Positions 1-6,965 of a stretch of 64,000 nt of DNA are shown here, piece by piece. The translations under genes were made by a program, and so were the position numbers. Below the pieces are notes generated by a model. The model was given only the letters and a program-made list of their open reading frames with translations. It was not told the DNA's origin and ran no database searches. Positions within the stretch are counted from its first letter, which is position 1. Each line of letters starts with the position of its first letter. Origin of the DNA: Aeromicrobium wangtongii (GTDB taxonomy: Bacteria > Actinomycetota > Actinomycetes > Propionibacteriales > Nocardioidaceae); contig NZ_CP102173.1 of the NCBI RefSeq assembly GCF_024584515.1, positions 3,224,001-3,288,000 on the forward strand. Reading direction: 5' to 3'.

Positions 1-184
1 GCCGCTCGAGGCTCGCGCGCGCCGACGCGATGACGGCCGCATGCGACAGGATTACGTCCTTGGGCTCGCCCGTGCTGCCGGACGTCCGGATGACGACGGG
101 CTCCCCGCCGTCACGCACCCAGGCCTGCACGAGCTCGAAGACCTCCCGCGGGGCCCCCGAGACCGGACGAAGACCAGCGGTCAC
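1..184 (-). CDS. menE: o-succinylbenzoate-CoA ligase, N-terminal part
   Basis: Only the first 61 codons lie in the window; the gene runs off the left edge. The reverse strand reads VTAGLRPVSG and then RTSGSTGEPKDV, which is the ATP/AMP-binding P-loop of the acyl-adenylate ligase superfamily. MenE activates o-succinylbenzoate with CoA in menaquinone synthesis. The family alone would allow other acyl-CoA ligases. The MenE call rests on the P-loop coming unusually early, at about residue 35, and on menA lying 650 bp away. The GTG start overlaps the stop of the upstream regulator gene (GTGA), so the two are translationally coupled. Confidence 0.8.
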   Translation of the reverse strand, partial: MTAGLRPVSGAPREVFELVQAWVRDGGEPVVIRTSGSTGEPKDVILSHAAVIASARASLER

Positions 185-744
185 GACGACGGCTCACCGG
201 ACGCGGCCGGCAGGTCGAGCGGACGCTTCAGGTAGATCCACGGGAACCACATCGAGCCGATCCGCTCCCAGCCCGCGGACTCGAGCTCGCGGGCCCTGCG
301 GCTGCCGACCACCGCACGCGCGTGCTCCCACTGGACAGGGGACTGCTCGACGTGATGGAACATCGGGCCGAAGGCGATCGAGTGCCATCCGTGCCGCCCC
401 CACGCGTTGAGCTGGTCGATCTCGTTGAACGCGGTCAGCCCGACGAGCTGTCGGTGCTCGGGCGATCCGGGCCCGGCGACGGGTGCGCGGCCGAAGCGCT
501 GCTGGGCGGCCTGGCGCGACATGCCCATGGCCGAGCCGATGGCCTCCCAGCTGGAGCCGGCCCCGCGAGCCGATGCGACCGCGTCGTGCAGCAACCGGTT
601 GGTCTCCTGGTGCACGCGCCGGGTCAGCAGCACCAGCTCCAGGTGGGCCGCCGGATCGGTCCCGAGGCGTTTGGCCAGCGAGGGGTCCAGACGCGCGACG
701 GCGCGTGCGATGTGATCGGTGAACTCTGCGTCGTCGGCCGGCAT
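181..744 (-). CDS. helix-turn-helix protein, probable regulator of menaquinone genes
   Basis: This 187-residue protein has an N-terminal segment and then a helix-turn-helix around SWEAIGSAMGMSRQAAQQRF (about residues 63-82), a form common in small actinobacterial regulators. A C-terminal region of about 90 residues is rich in Trp and His and I do not recognise it. I chose the ATG at 744 because a -10-like TAGGGT ends 7 nt upstream, which fits a leaderless transcript; the in-frame start at 792 would lie inside the promoter. The gene overlaps menE by 4 bp and is divergent from menA. Two matching palindromes in the divergent promoter (748-764 and 788-804) are candidate operators. The regulatory role is inferred. 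Confidence 0.75.
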   Translation of the reverse strand: MPADDAEFTDHIARAVARLDPSLAKRLGTDPAAHLELVLLTRRVHQETNRLLHDAVASARGAGSSWEAIGSAMGMSRQAAQQRFGRAPVAGPGSPEHRQLVGLTAFNEIDQLNAWGRHGWHSIAFGPMFHHVEQSPVQWEHARAVVGSRRARELESAGWERIGSMWFPWIYLKRPLDLPAASGEPSS

Positions 745-747
745 GCG

Positions 748-764
748 GTCAACCCTAGCTTGAC
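748..764. promoter_or_regulatory. 17-bp palindrome, candidate operator 1
   Basis: The sequence is GTCAACCCTAGCTTGAC, an inverted repeat GTCAA-N7-TTGAC. It covers the reverse-strand -10-like element TAGGGT (757 to 752) of the regulator-menE transcript, so bound protein would block that promoter. Its centre is exactly 40 bp from the centre of the second copy. Confidence 0.6.
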
Positions 765-787
765 GCACCCCAGAACGCCCCTGGATC

Positions 788-828
788 GTCAACCAAACAT
801 TGACAATGCGGCGGAGTGGCAGACTGGT
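788..828 (+). promoter_or_regulatory. menA promoter with candidate operator 2
   Basis: The palindrome GTCAACCAAACATTGAC (788-804) has the same arms and spacing as the copy at 748. Its right end forms a perfect -35 TTGACA (800-805). A 17-nt spacer leads to a weak -10 ACTGGT (823-828), which ends 5 nt before the menA ATG, so the transcript would be nearly leaderless. Confidence 0.55.
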
Positions 829-833
829 CGGTC

Positions 834-1718
834 ATGAGTGCCTCCCTGTCCCCCGCCCAGATCTGGCTCGCGGGCGCCCGCCCACGCACGCTGCCGGCAG
901 CCGTCGCGCCCGTGCTGGCGGGCACGGGTGCGGCTGCCTACTCCGACAGCGTCGTGTGGTGGAAGGCACTGCTGGCGCTGGGCGTCTCCGTCGCCCTGCA
1001 GATCGGCGTCAACTACGCCAACGACTACTCCGACGGCATCAAGGGCACCGATGACGACCGGGTCGGCCCCCTGCGGCTCGTCGGTTCGGGACTGGTCCCG
1101 GCCCGCACCGTCAAGACCGCGGCGCTGGCCTTCCTCGGTCTCGGCGGCATCCTCGGCTTCGCCCTCGCGGCGACCACATCATGGTGGCTGCTGCTGGTGG
1201 GCGTCGTCGCCCTGGCGGCCGCGTGGACGTACACCGGCGGCCCGTCGCCGTACGGCTACCGGGCACTCGGAGAGATCAGCGTCTTCGTCTTCTTCGGCCT
1301 CGTGGCAGTGCTGGGCACGGCCTACGTCCAGGTCGAGGACATCACCCAGGTCGCCGTCGCGGCATCCATCGGCATCGGGGCACTGGCCTGCCAGATCCTG
1401 GTGGCCAACAACCTGCGCGACATCCCCACGGACTCGGTGACCGGCAAGCGGACGCTCGCGGTCGTGCTCGGCGACTCCGGCACGCGCCGGCTGTTCGGAT
1501 TCCTGGGCTTCCTGGCGATCGCGATGCTGGTGTGGGCCGCCTTCTCGACCCCGTGGGCCCTGCTGGGCCTGATCTGCCTGCCGCTGCTCGGCCGCGGCGC
1601 GGCCGTCGTGGCGTCCGGCGCCAAGGGCATGGACCTGATCCCCGTCCTGCGCGACGCCGGGCTGGCCGAGCTGCTGTACGCCGCCGGACTCGCGATCGGT
1701 CTGTGGATCGGCGCCTGA
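834..1718 (+). CDS. menA: 1,4-dihydroxy-2-naphthoate polyprenyltransferase
   Basis: This integral membrane UbiA-family prenyltransferase attaches the polyprenyl tail to dihydroxynaphthoate, making demethylmenaquinone. The 294 residues carry the first Asp-rich motif NYANDYSDGIKG (about 60-71), followed by TDDDR, and a second conserved stretch NNLRDIPTDSVTGKRTL near residue 195. About eight hydrophobic helices are visible. I prefer the ATG at 834 over the in-frame GTG at 816, because the promoter spacing puts transcription start at or beside 834 and neither codon has a good ribosome-binding site. The gene is divergent from the regulator-menE pair, which supports menaquinone rather than heme or ubiquinone function. 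The downstream gene starts 1 nt after its stop. Confidence 0.95.
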   Translation: MSASLSPAQIWLAGARPRTLPAAVAPVLAGTGAAAYSDSVVWWKALLALGVSVALQIGVNYANDYSDGIKGTDDDRVGPLRLVGSGLVPARTVKTAALAFLGLGGILGFALAATTSWWLLLVGVVALAAAWTYTGGPSPYGYRALGEISVFVFFGLVAVLGTAYVQVEDITQVAVAASIGIGALACQILVANNLRDIPTDSVTGKRTLAVVLGDSGTRRLFGFLGFLAIAMLVWAAFSTPWALLGLICLPLLGRGAAVVASGAKGMDLIPVLRDAGLAELLYAAGLAIGLWIGA

Positions 1719-1719
1719 C

Positions 1720-2217
1720 GTGCTGCGCGTCGCGATCGTCTCCGACACCCACGGGCCGCGGTTCTGGAAGGCCATGCCCCCCGCCGTCGCCGAGCAGCTG
1801 GACGGCGTCGACCTGATCCTGCACGCCGGCGACGTGTGCGTCCCGTCGGTGCTGGACGAGCTCGCGGCGTACGCTCCCGTCCACGTCGTGCTCGGCAACA
1901 ACGACGGTCCCGATGTCGCCGCCTGGGGCGCTCCCGAGACCCTGCGGCTGGAGCTGGACGGGCTGCAGGTCGCGATGATCCACGACTCGGGCCAGAAACA
2001 GGGACGGGCGGCGCGGATGCGGCGCCAGTTCCCCGAGGCCGACCTGGTCGTGTTCGGCCACTCCCACATCCCCTGGGACACCCAGGAGGGCGGTCAGCGC
2101 CTGTTCAACCCCGGCTCGCCGACCGACAAGCGCCGCCAGCCCCGCGGCACGATGGGCCACCTGGTCATCGACGCGGGGCGCATCCGGTCCCTCGACCTCG
2201 TCCCCACCACGGCCTAG
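1720..2217 (+). CDS. YfcE-type metallophosphoesterase
   Basis: This small (165 aa) calcineurin-like phosphoesterase shows the full metal-site set: SDTHG (8-12), HAGDV (about 38), GNND (about 63) and the late FGHSHIPW. It belongs to the YfcE/MJ0936 group, single-domain enzymes that hydrolyse phosphodiesters with two divalent metals in the cytoplasm; the natural substrate is not predictable. The GTG start lies 1 nt after the menA stop, so the two are probably co-transcribed and translationally coupled. No menaquinone step needs this activity, so the pairing may be incidental. Confidence 0.85.
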   Translation: MLRVAIVSDTHGPRFWKAMPPAVAEQLDGVDLILHAGDVCVPSVLDELAAYAPVHVVLGNNDGPDVAAWGAPETLRLELDGLQVAMIHDSGQKQGRAARMRRQFPEADLVVFGHSHIPWDTQEGGQRLFNPGSPTDKRRQPRGTMGHLVIDAGRIRSLDLVPTTA

Positions 2218-2307
2218 CGGTTTACCACGGTCCCTCCGCAAACGTCGTCCCCCCAAGGGAAATTTGCCCCGGGCGGAGCCGGTTTGCGGAGGGACCGTGG
2301 TAAACCG
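2218..2307. repeat. perfect 26-bp inverted repeat with 38-nt centre
   Basis: The left arm (2218-2243, starting CGGTTTACCACGG) and right arm (2282-2307) are exact reverse complements. The 38-nt centre holds a smaller near-palindrome GGGAAATTTGCCC. The element fills the whole gap between two convergent genes, starting just after the TAG of the phosphoesterase and ending where the desulfhydrase stop begins. It could terminate transcription from both sides. However, it lacks a T-tract and is far longer than the ordinary hairpins elsewhere in the window, so a REP/MITE-like repeat is the main alternative. Confidence 0.9.
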
Positions 2308-3387
2308 TCAGCGCGGGAGGGTGCCGGTGGCGGCGAACTCGGCCAGGGCGGCGCTGTAGGGCGCGATGTCGATGCCCTTCGCGGCGAGCCACGCGTCGTC
2401 GTAGTAGGTGTGCGCGTACCGCTCCCCGCCGTCGCACAGCAGGGTCACGACGCTGCCGTCCTCACCCTCGTCGCGCATGCGCCCGATGAGCTCCAGCGAG
2501 GCCCACACGTTCGTGCCCGTCGACCCGCCGACCGGGCGCCCCAGGATGCCCGAGACCCAGCGCATCGTCGCGATCGAGGCGGCATCGGGCACCTGGACCA
2601 TGTCGTCGATGACGCCGCCGACGAACGACGGCTCGACCCGCATCCGGCCGATGCCCTCGATACGGGACGGCTGCCCCGTCGTGACGTCCGAGCGGTCAGC
2701 CGCCCAGCCGCCGAAGAACGCGGAGTTCTCCGGGTCCGCCACCGCGACGCGGGTCTCCAGCCGGCGGTAGCGGACGTACCGGCCGATCGTGGCGGACGTC
2801 CCGCCCGTGCCGGCGCTGACCACGATCCAGGTGGGACACGGATGCGGCTCGGCCGACATCTGCTGGTAGATCGACTCGGCGATGTTGTTGTTGCCGCGCC
2901 AGTCCGTCGCCCGCTCCGCGTACGTGAACTGGTCCATGTAGTGCCCGCCGCACGCGTCCGCGAGCTCGCGAGCGACGTCGTAGACCGTGCCCGGGTCGTC
3001 CACCAGGTGGCAGCGACCGCCGTAGAACTCGATCAGCGCGATCTTCTCGGGGCTCGTGGTCGCCGGCATGACCGCCACGAACGGCAGCCCGATCAGGCGG
3101 GCGAAGTACGCCTCGCTGACCGCGGTCGAGCCGCTGGACGCCTCGATGACCGTCGACTCCGGGCCGAGCCAGCCATTGCAGAGGGCATACAGGAACAGCG
3201 AGCGCGCCAGTCGGTGCTTGAGGCTGCCGGTGGGGTGCACCGACTCGTCCTTGAGGTACAGCTCGATGCCCGGCACCGGGATGGGCAGGACGTGCAGGTG
3301 GGTGTCGGCGCTGCGGTTGGCGTCGGCGTCGACCCGGCGGATCGCCTCGGCGATCCAGGCGCGACTCTCAGTCGACGTCTTCGGCAC
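2308..3387 (-). CDS. cds1: PLP-dependent L-cysteine desulfhydrase, Cds1-like
   Basis: This 359-residue fold type II PLP enzyme has the cofactor lysine in PTGSLKHR (Lys57), an Asn-type substrate loop [11 protein letters not shown], and a glycine-rich phosphate site [11 protein letters not shown]. The C-terminal [16 protein letters not shown] tail is typical of the Cds1 branch (M. tuberculosis Rv3684), which degrades cysteine to pyruvate, ammonia and H2S. It differs from the ordinary cysteine synthases CysK and CysM. The GTG start overlaps the 3' end of the DUF4229 gene by 20 bp, so the two form an operon. Cystathionine beta-synthase or a related lyase cannot be excluded from sequence alone. 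Confidence 0.8.
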   Translation of the reverse strand: MPKTSTESRAWIAEAIRRVDADANRSADTHLHVLPIPVPGIELYLKDESVHPTGSLKHRLARSLFLYALCNGWLGPESTVIEASSGSTAVSEAYFARLIGLPFVAVMPATTSPEKIALIEFYGGRCHLVDDPGTVYDVARELADACGGHYMDQFTYAERATDWRGNNNIAESIYQQMSAEPHPCPTWIVVSAGTGGTSATIGRYVRYRRLETRVAVADPENSAFFGGWAADRSDVTTGQPSRIEGIGRMRVEPSFVGGVIDDMVQVPDAASIATMRWVSGILGRPVGGSTGTNVWASLELIGRMRDEGEDGSVVTLLCDGGERYAHTYYDDAWLAAKGIDIAPYSAALAEFAATGTLPR

Positions 3388-3634
3388 GGCGGGACTCCTC
3401 GATGCGCGTCGTCATCCGGGAGGCCCGATCGTGGACGTCCTGCGCGAGCCGGTCACGCAGACCTGCGAGCAGGAAGATCGAGATGATCGAGGAGATGACG
3501 AGCGAGATCAGCAGGACCCAGATGGTGGAGACCGTGTTCGTCTCGAGCCAGATCTGGGACACGCCCCACACGATCGCGAAGCACACCCCGAACACCGCGA
3601 ACCGGGCCAGAGTGTACGTCCAGAAAGCCTTCAT
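3368..3634 (-). CDS. DUF4229 small membrane protein
   Basis: The protein has 88 residues with two hydrophobic helices (about 8-27 and 36-58) and a charged cytoplasmic tail [16 protein letters not shown], matching the DUF4229 pattern of actinobacteria. Its function is unknown. A TAGGCT -10-like hexamer ends 7 nt before the ATG, suggesting a leaderless transcript. The last 20 bp overlap the start of the cysteine desulfhydrase gene. It is divergent from the small PLDc_N-type gene that follows on the other strand. Confidence 0.8.
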   Translation of the reverse strand: MKAFWTYTLARFAVFGVCFAIVWGVSQIWLETNTVSTIWVLLISLVISSIISIFLLAGLRDRLAQDVHDRASRMTTRIEESRRAEDVD

Positions 3635-3705
3635 GGCATCCAGCCTAATCGGTGCGTTCCAGTGCAGAGCCTGCGCGGTTGTCCCTCGACGATACGGTGG
3701 AGCCC

Positions 3706-3978
3706 ATGGGCAAGGCTGTTCTTCTCGTGCTGGGCGTCGTGCTCGTCGTCTATGCGATCTTCGATCTGCTGGCGACCCCGAAGGACCAGGTGCGGCTGCT
3801 GCCCAAGCTCGTGTGGTTCGTGGTGGTGTTCATCCCGTTCGCGGGCGCGCTGCTGTGGATCTTCTTCGGCCACGCCAATGCCGTCCCGCCGCCGAAGCCG
3901 CGCGACACGGGAGGCTCGAACCGTCCCCCGGGGCCTCGCGGCCCCGATGACGACCCGGACTACCTGCGCAACCTCTGA
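3706..3978 (+). CDS. PLDc_N-domain small membrane protein
   Basis: The 90 residues form two transmembrane helices (about 3-20 and 33-52) around a short loop TPKDQVRLLPK, then a Pro/Gly/Asp-rich tail. The second helix ends in LLWIFFGHA, the signature of the phospholipase D nuclease N-terminal module, which here stands alone with no catalytic domain. Such proteins are common in actinobacteria and have no known function. The ATG at 3706 has GGAG 4 nt upstream and a TACGGT -10-like element 7 nt upstream. The stop is 9 bp from the convergent ABC permease stop. Confidence 0.75.
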   Translation: MGKAVLLVLGVVLVVYAIFDLLATPKDQVRLLPKLVWFVVVFIPFAGALLWIFFGHANAVPPPKPRDTGGSNRPPGPRGPDDDPDYLRNL

Positions 3979-3987
3979 GCTGCCGGG

Positions 3988-5046
3988 TCAGCGGTCCCAG
4001 CGGAACAGCCGGCTCGCGACGGCGGTCAGCACGATCGCGAAACCGAGCAGGATGGCCATCGGGACGAGCGCCGACGACGGCCCCTCGCCCCGCACCATCG
4101 TGTCGAGCATGCCCTGGTTGAGGTGCTTGAGCGGCAGGACCTTGCTGACCGCCGTGACATATCCGGGCGCCCCGTCCAGGGAGAAGAACGAGCCGGACAG
4201 GAATGCCATCGGCAGCACGACGAAGTTGGCGATGCCGACGGCGGCCTCCTCGGTGCGGGCGACCGCCCCGGCCAGCAGGCCGATCGCCATGAAGGCCAGG
4301 GTGCCGCAGATCAGCAACGGGATGATCATCGGCCACGAACCGGTGAGCCTCAGGCCGAAGAACGCGACGCCGACGCCCAGGAAGATCACCGCCTGGACGA
4401 GCGCGATCGCGATCGACACCGCGACACGTGCCACCACGACCGAGCTGGTCGGCACGGGCGCCAGACGCAGCCGGCGCAGCAGCCCGTTCTTGCGCCAGGC
4501 CACCAGGTTGGTGGCCGCGCCGAACGTCGCGCCGGAGGCGATCGCCCAGCCCATCAGGCCGGGTGTGTAGTACTGGATCGCCTCGAGCGAGTCGTCCTCG
4601 ACCTGGTCGGTCCGGAGGCTGAACTTCGGCGGCTGCCCGGTCGCGGCAAGATTGGCCGTCTGGATGATCGACTGGAACGTGCCCTGCAACGTCGCCGCGA
4701 CGACCTGGTCGGCCTGCGAGTAGCGCAGCACGAGCCGGTCGCCGTCCTGGCTCACCACGGCGTCGGCATCGCCCTTGCGGACCTGCTCGACCGCGTCCTT
4801 CAGATCGGATGACTTGGTGATCTCCAGGCTCTCGTCGAGATAGTAGGTCAGCTCCTTCGGCGCCCGGTCGAGGACCGAGACCTGGCCGACCTGGATGATG
4901 TCGGCCCGCGACGCACCGTCGTTGGTGAAGATGCCGCCGAACAGCACCAGGAACATCAGCGGGAAGACGATCGAGAAGAAGAAGGCCATCCGGTCGCGGA
5001 AGAATCCCTTGAGCATCGCCCGCGACAGGCTCAGGAGCGGTGTCAT
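3988..5046 (-). CDS. ABC-2 type transporter permease
   Basis: This 352-residue permease has one N-terminal membrane helix (FFFSIVFPLMFLVLFGG, about 22-38), a large extracytoplasmic loop of about 130 residues, and a C-terminal cluster of five helices starting near YYTPGLMGWAIASG. This is the classic ABC-2 exporter layout. The ATG overlaps the ATPase stop (ATGA), so the pair makes one exporter. The substrate is unknown; drug, lipid or polymer export are all possible. Despite the nearby cytochrome c genes, I see nothing specific for heme. Confidence 0.88.
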   Translation of the reverse strand: MTPLLSLSRAMLKGFFRDRMAFFFSIVFPLMFLVLFGGIFTNDGASRADIIQVGQVSVLDRAPKELTYYLDESLEITKSSDLKDAVEQVRKGDADAVVSQDGDRLVLRYSQADQVVAATLQGTFQSIIQTANLAATGQPPKFSLRTDQVEDDSLEAIQYYTPGLMGWAIASGATFGAATNLVAWRKNGLLRRLRLAPVPTSSVVVARVAVSIAIALVQAVIFLGVGVAFFGLRLTGSWPMIIPLLICGTLAFMAIGLLAGAVARTEEAAVGIANFVVLPMAFLSGSFFSLDGAPGYVTAVSKVLPLKHLNQGMLDTMVRGEGPSSALVPMAILLGFAIVLTAVASRLFRWDR

Positions 5047-5945
5047 GCGCGGTACTCCCGCCCGGTCAGCTCGAGGAAGACATCCTCCAGGGAGGCACCC
5101 TTGACGCTGAGCCCGTCCAGCGCGTCGCGCTGCGCCAGGTCGGTCAGCACCCGGGACGCTTCGCGCGTCGTGATGGTCGTCCCGGAGGCGTCGACGTCGA
5201 CCGGGTCGTGACCGGCGACGGCCCGTGCGTCCTCGATCGACAGCGCGCCCGGCGCCAGGCTGATCCGCACCGGGGCGTCGAGGGCCCGCACGAGTGCCGC
5301 GGGGGTGTCGAGGCGCAGGATCCGTCCGGCGTCCATGATCGCGACGCGATCGCACAGCGCCTCGGCCTCGTCCATGTGGTGGGTCGTCAGGACCACGGTG
5401 CGCCCCTGGTCGTTGATGGCGCGCAGCACGTCCCACAGGTTGCGACGGGCCTGCGGGTCGAGCGCGGCGCTGGGCTCGTCGAGGAAGACCACCTCGGGAT
5501 CGTGGATCAGCGCGCAGGCGATCGACAATCGCTGCTTCTGGCCGCCGGACAGGTCCTCGGTGCGGACACCGGCCTTGCCGACCAGGCCGACCTGCTCGAG
5601 CATCTCCTCGGACCGGCCGGCGGGCACGCCGTACAGCGCCCCGAAGGTGTCGAGCTGCTCGCGGGCGGTCAGCCGCTCGAAGAAGGACGACGACTGCAGC
5701 TGCACACCGATCCGTTGCTGCAGCTCGGGCTCGCGCCGCCAGGGCTCGTGCTCACCGATCCGCACGGTGCCGGCGGTGGGATGTCGCAGGCCCTCGACCA
5801 TCTCCAGGGTCGTGGTCTTGCCGGCGCCGTTGGGCCCCAGCAGACCGAAGAACTCCCCCGGCTCGATCGTGAACGTCACGCCGTCCACCGCGCGCAGGTC
5901 GCCATACGTCATGACGAGCCCCTCGGCCCTGATCTCCATCCCCAC
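5043..5945 (-). CDS. ABC transporter ATP-binding protein
   Basis: This is a single nucleotide-binding domain with Walker A GPNGAGKTTT (37-46), the signature LSGGQKQRLS (about 139) and Walker B VVFLDEPSAALD (about 160), followed by the switch histidine in LTTHHMDEAEAL. The last 80 residues form the C-terminal extension usual in DrrA/CcmA-type drug or polymer exporters. The gene overlaps its permease by 4 bp. The GTG at 5945 lies 6 nt after a TAGGGT -10-like hexamer, which suggests leaderless translation; an ATG two codons later is the alternative start. Confidence 0.92.
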   Translation of the reverse strand: MGMEIRAEGLVMTYGDLRAVDGVTFTIEPGEFFGLLGPNGAGKTTTLEMVEGLRHPTAGTVRIGEHEPWRREPELQQRIGVQLQSSSFFERLTAREQLDTFGALYGVPAGRSEEMLEQVGLVGKAGVRTEDLSGGQKQRLSIACALIHDPEVVFLDEPSAALDPQARRNLWDVLRAINDQGRTVVLTTHHMDEAEALCDRVAIMDAGRILRLDTPAALVRALDAPVRISLAPGALSIEDARAVAGHDPVDVDASGTTITTREASRVLTDLAQRDALDGLSVKGASLEDVFLELTGREYRA

Positions 5946-6029
5946 GGAGGAACCCTAGCCGCGCAGCAGGATCAGGCTCCAGCACCCCGCGTCCCGACCA
6001 TTGGCCGAGCGAGCGCAGCGAGCCGCACG

Positions 6030-6965
6030 CTATTTCGCGTACGAGTGCATCCCGCCGACCCACAGGTTGACGCCCACGAAGTTGAAGACGAACGTCGCGA
6101 AGCCGATCAGGGCCAGGATCGCCGCGGCCTTGCCCTTCCACCCGGCCGTGGCGCGGGCGTGCAGGTAGCCGGCGTAGACGACCCAGGTGATGAAGGCCCA
6201 GACCTCCTTGGGGTCCCAGCCCCAGTACCGGCCCCAGGCGTACTGCGCCCAGATCGGCCCGGCGATGAGCGCCGCGAACGTCCAGATCGGGAAAGCGAAG
6301 GCGTGGACCCGGTAGGCGACCTGGTCGATCTTGGCCGAGGCCGGGATGCGCCACAGGAAGCCGGTGCGCTTGTCCTCGGGGGTGTTGCGCTCGGCGCGCG
6401 ACTTGACCAGGTACAGCACCGATGCGGCGGCGCCGACCAGGAAGGCCGCGCCGGAGATGATCGCGCCGAGGACGTGGATGACCAGCCAGTAGGAGTGCAA
6501 CGCCGGCACGAGCGGGCCGGCCGGCACGTAGACCATCGCGGAGGCGCCGAGCACGACCGTGCCGAAGCCGGTGATGATCGGGCCGACCCAGCCGATGTCC
6601 CACACCCGCACGAGCACCAGGTAGGTCACCAGGGCCGCGAGGGTCGCGACGCAGCCGAACTCGTACATGTTGCCCCACGGGACCCGCTCGGCGGCGAGTC
6701 CGCGGGTCACGACGCCGATCAGCAGGACGATCGTGGACAGCGACGTCAGCGACAGGCCGATGCCGCCCGCCACGTCGCTGCGCTCGACCGGGTCGGCTCC
6801 GGTCGACGGGCCCTCGACCCCGCCGGCGTTGACCAGCTCACGGTCGGCGGGCAGGTTGCGGGCGAAGCCCCACTGGGCGACGTAGGCCACGAAGGCCAAC
6901 GCCAGGATGCCGGTCGCGGAGGCGACGGCGTAGTTCGAGATCTGTGCGTAGTTCTCGAGCGTCAT
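6030..6965 (-). CDS. ccsB: cytochrome c biogenesis protein CcsB (CcsA/ResC family)
   Basis: This 311-residue polytopic membrane protein carries the tryptophan-rich heme-binding signature WGRYWGWDPKEVWAF near residue 240, and conserved His residues in outer loops (for example YWLVIHVLGA). In system II cytochrome c maturation it works with ResB to carry heme across the membrane and ligate it to apocytochrome c. The ATG overlaps the resB stop by 4 bp. It is the last gene of the run hemL, phosphatase, tlpA, ccdA, resB, ccsB. The ABC ATPase gene follows after 84 bp with its own apparent promoter. Confidence 0.93.
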   Translation of the reverse strand: MTLENYAQISNYAVASATGILALAFVAYVAQWGFARNLPADRELVNAGGVEGPSTGADPVERSDVAGGIGLSLTSLSTIVLLIGVVTRGLAAERVPWGNMYEFGCVATLAALVTYLVLVRVWDIGWVGPIITGFGTVVLGASAMVYVPAGPLVPALHSYWLVIHVLGAIISGAAFLVGAAASVLYLVKSRAERNTPEDKRTGFLWRIPASAKIDQVAYRVHAFAFPIWTFAALIAGPIWAQYAWGRYWGWDPKEVWAFITWVVYAGYLHARATAGWKGKAAAILALIGFATFVFNFVGVNLWVGGMHSYAK

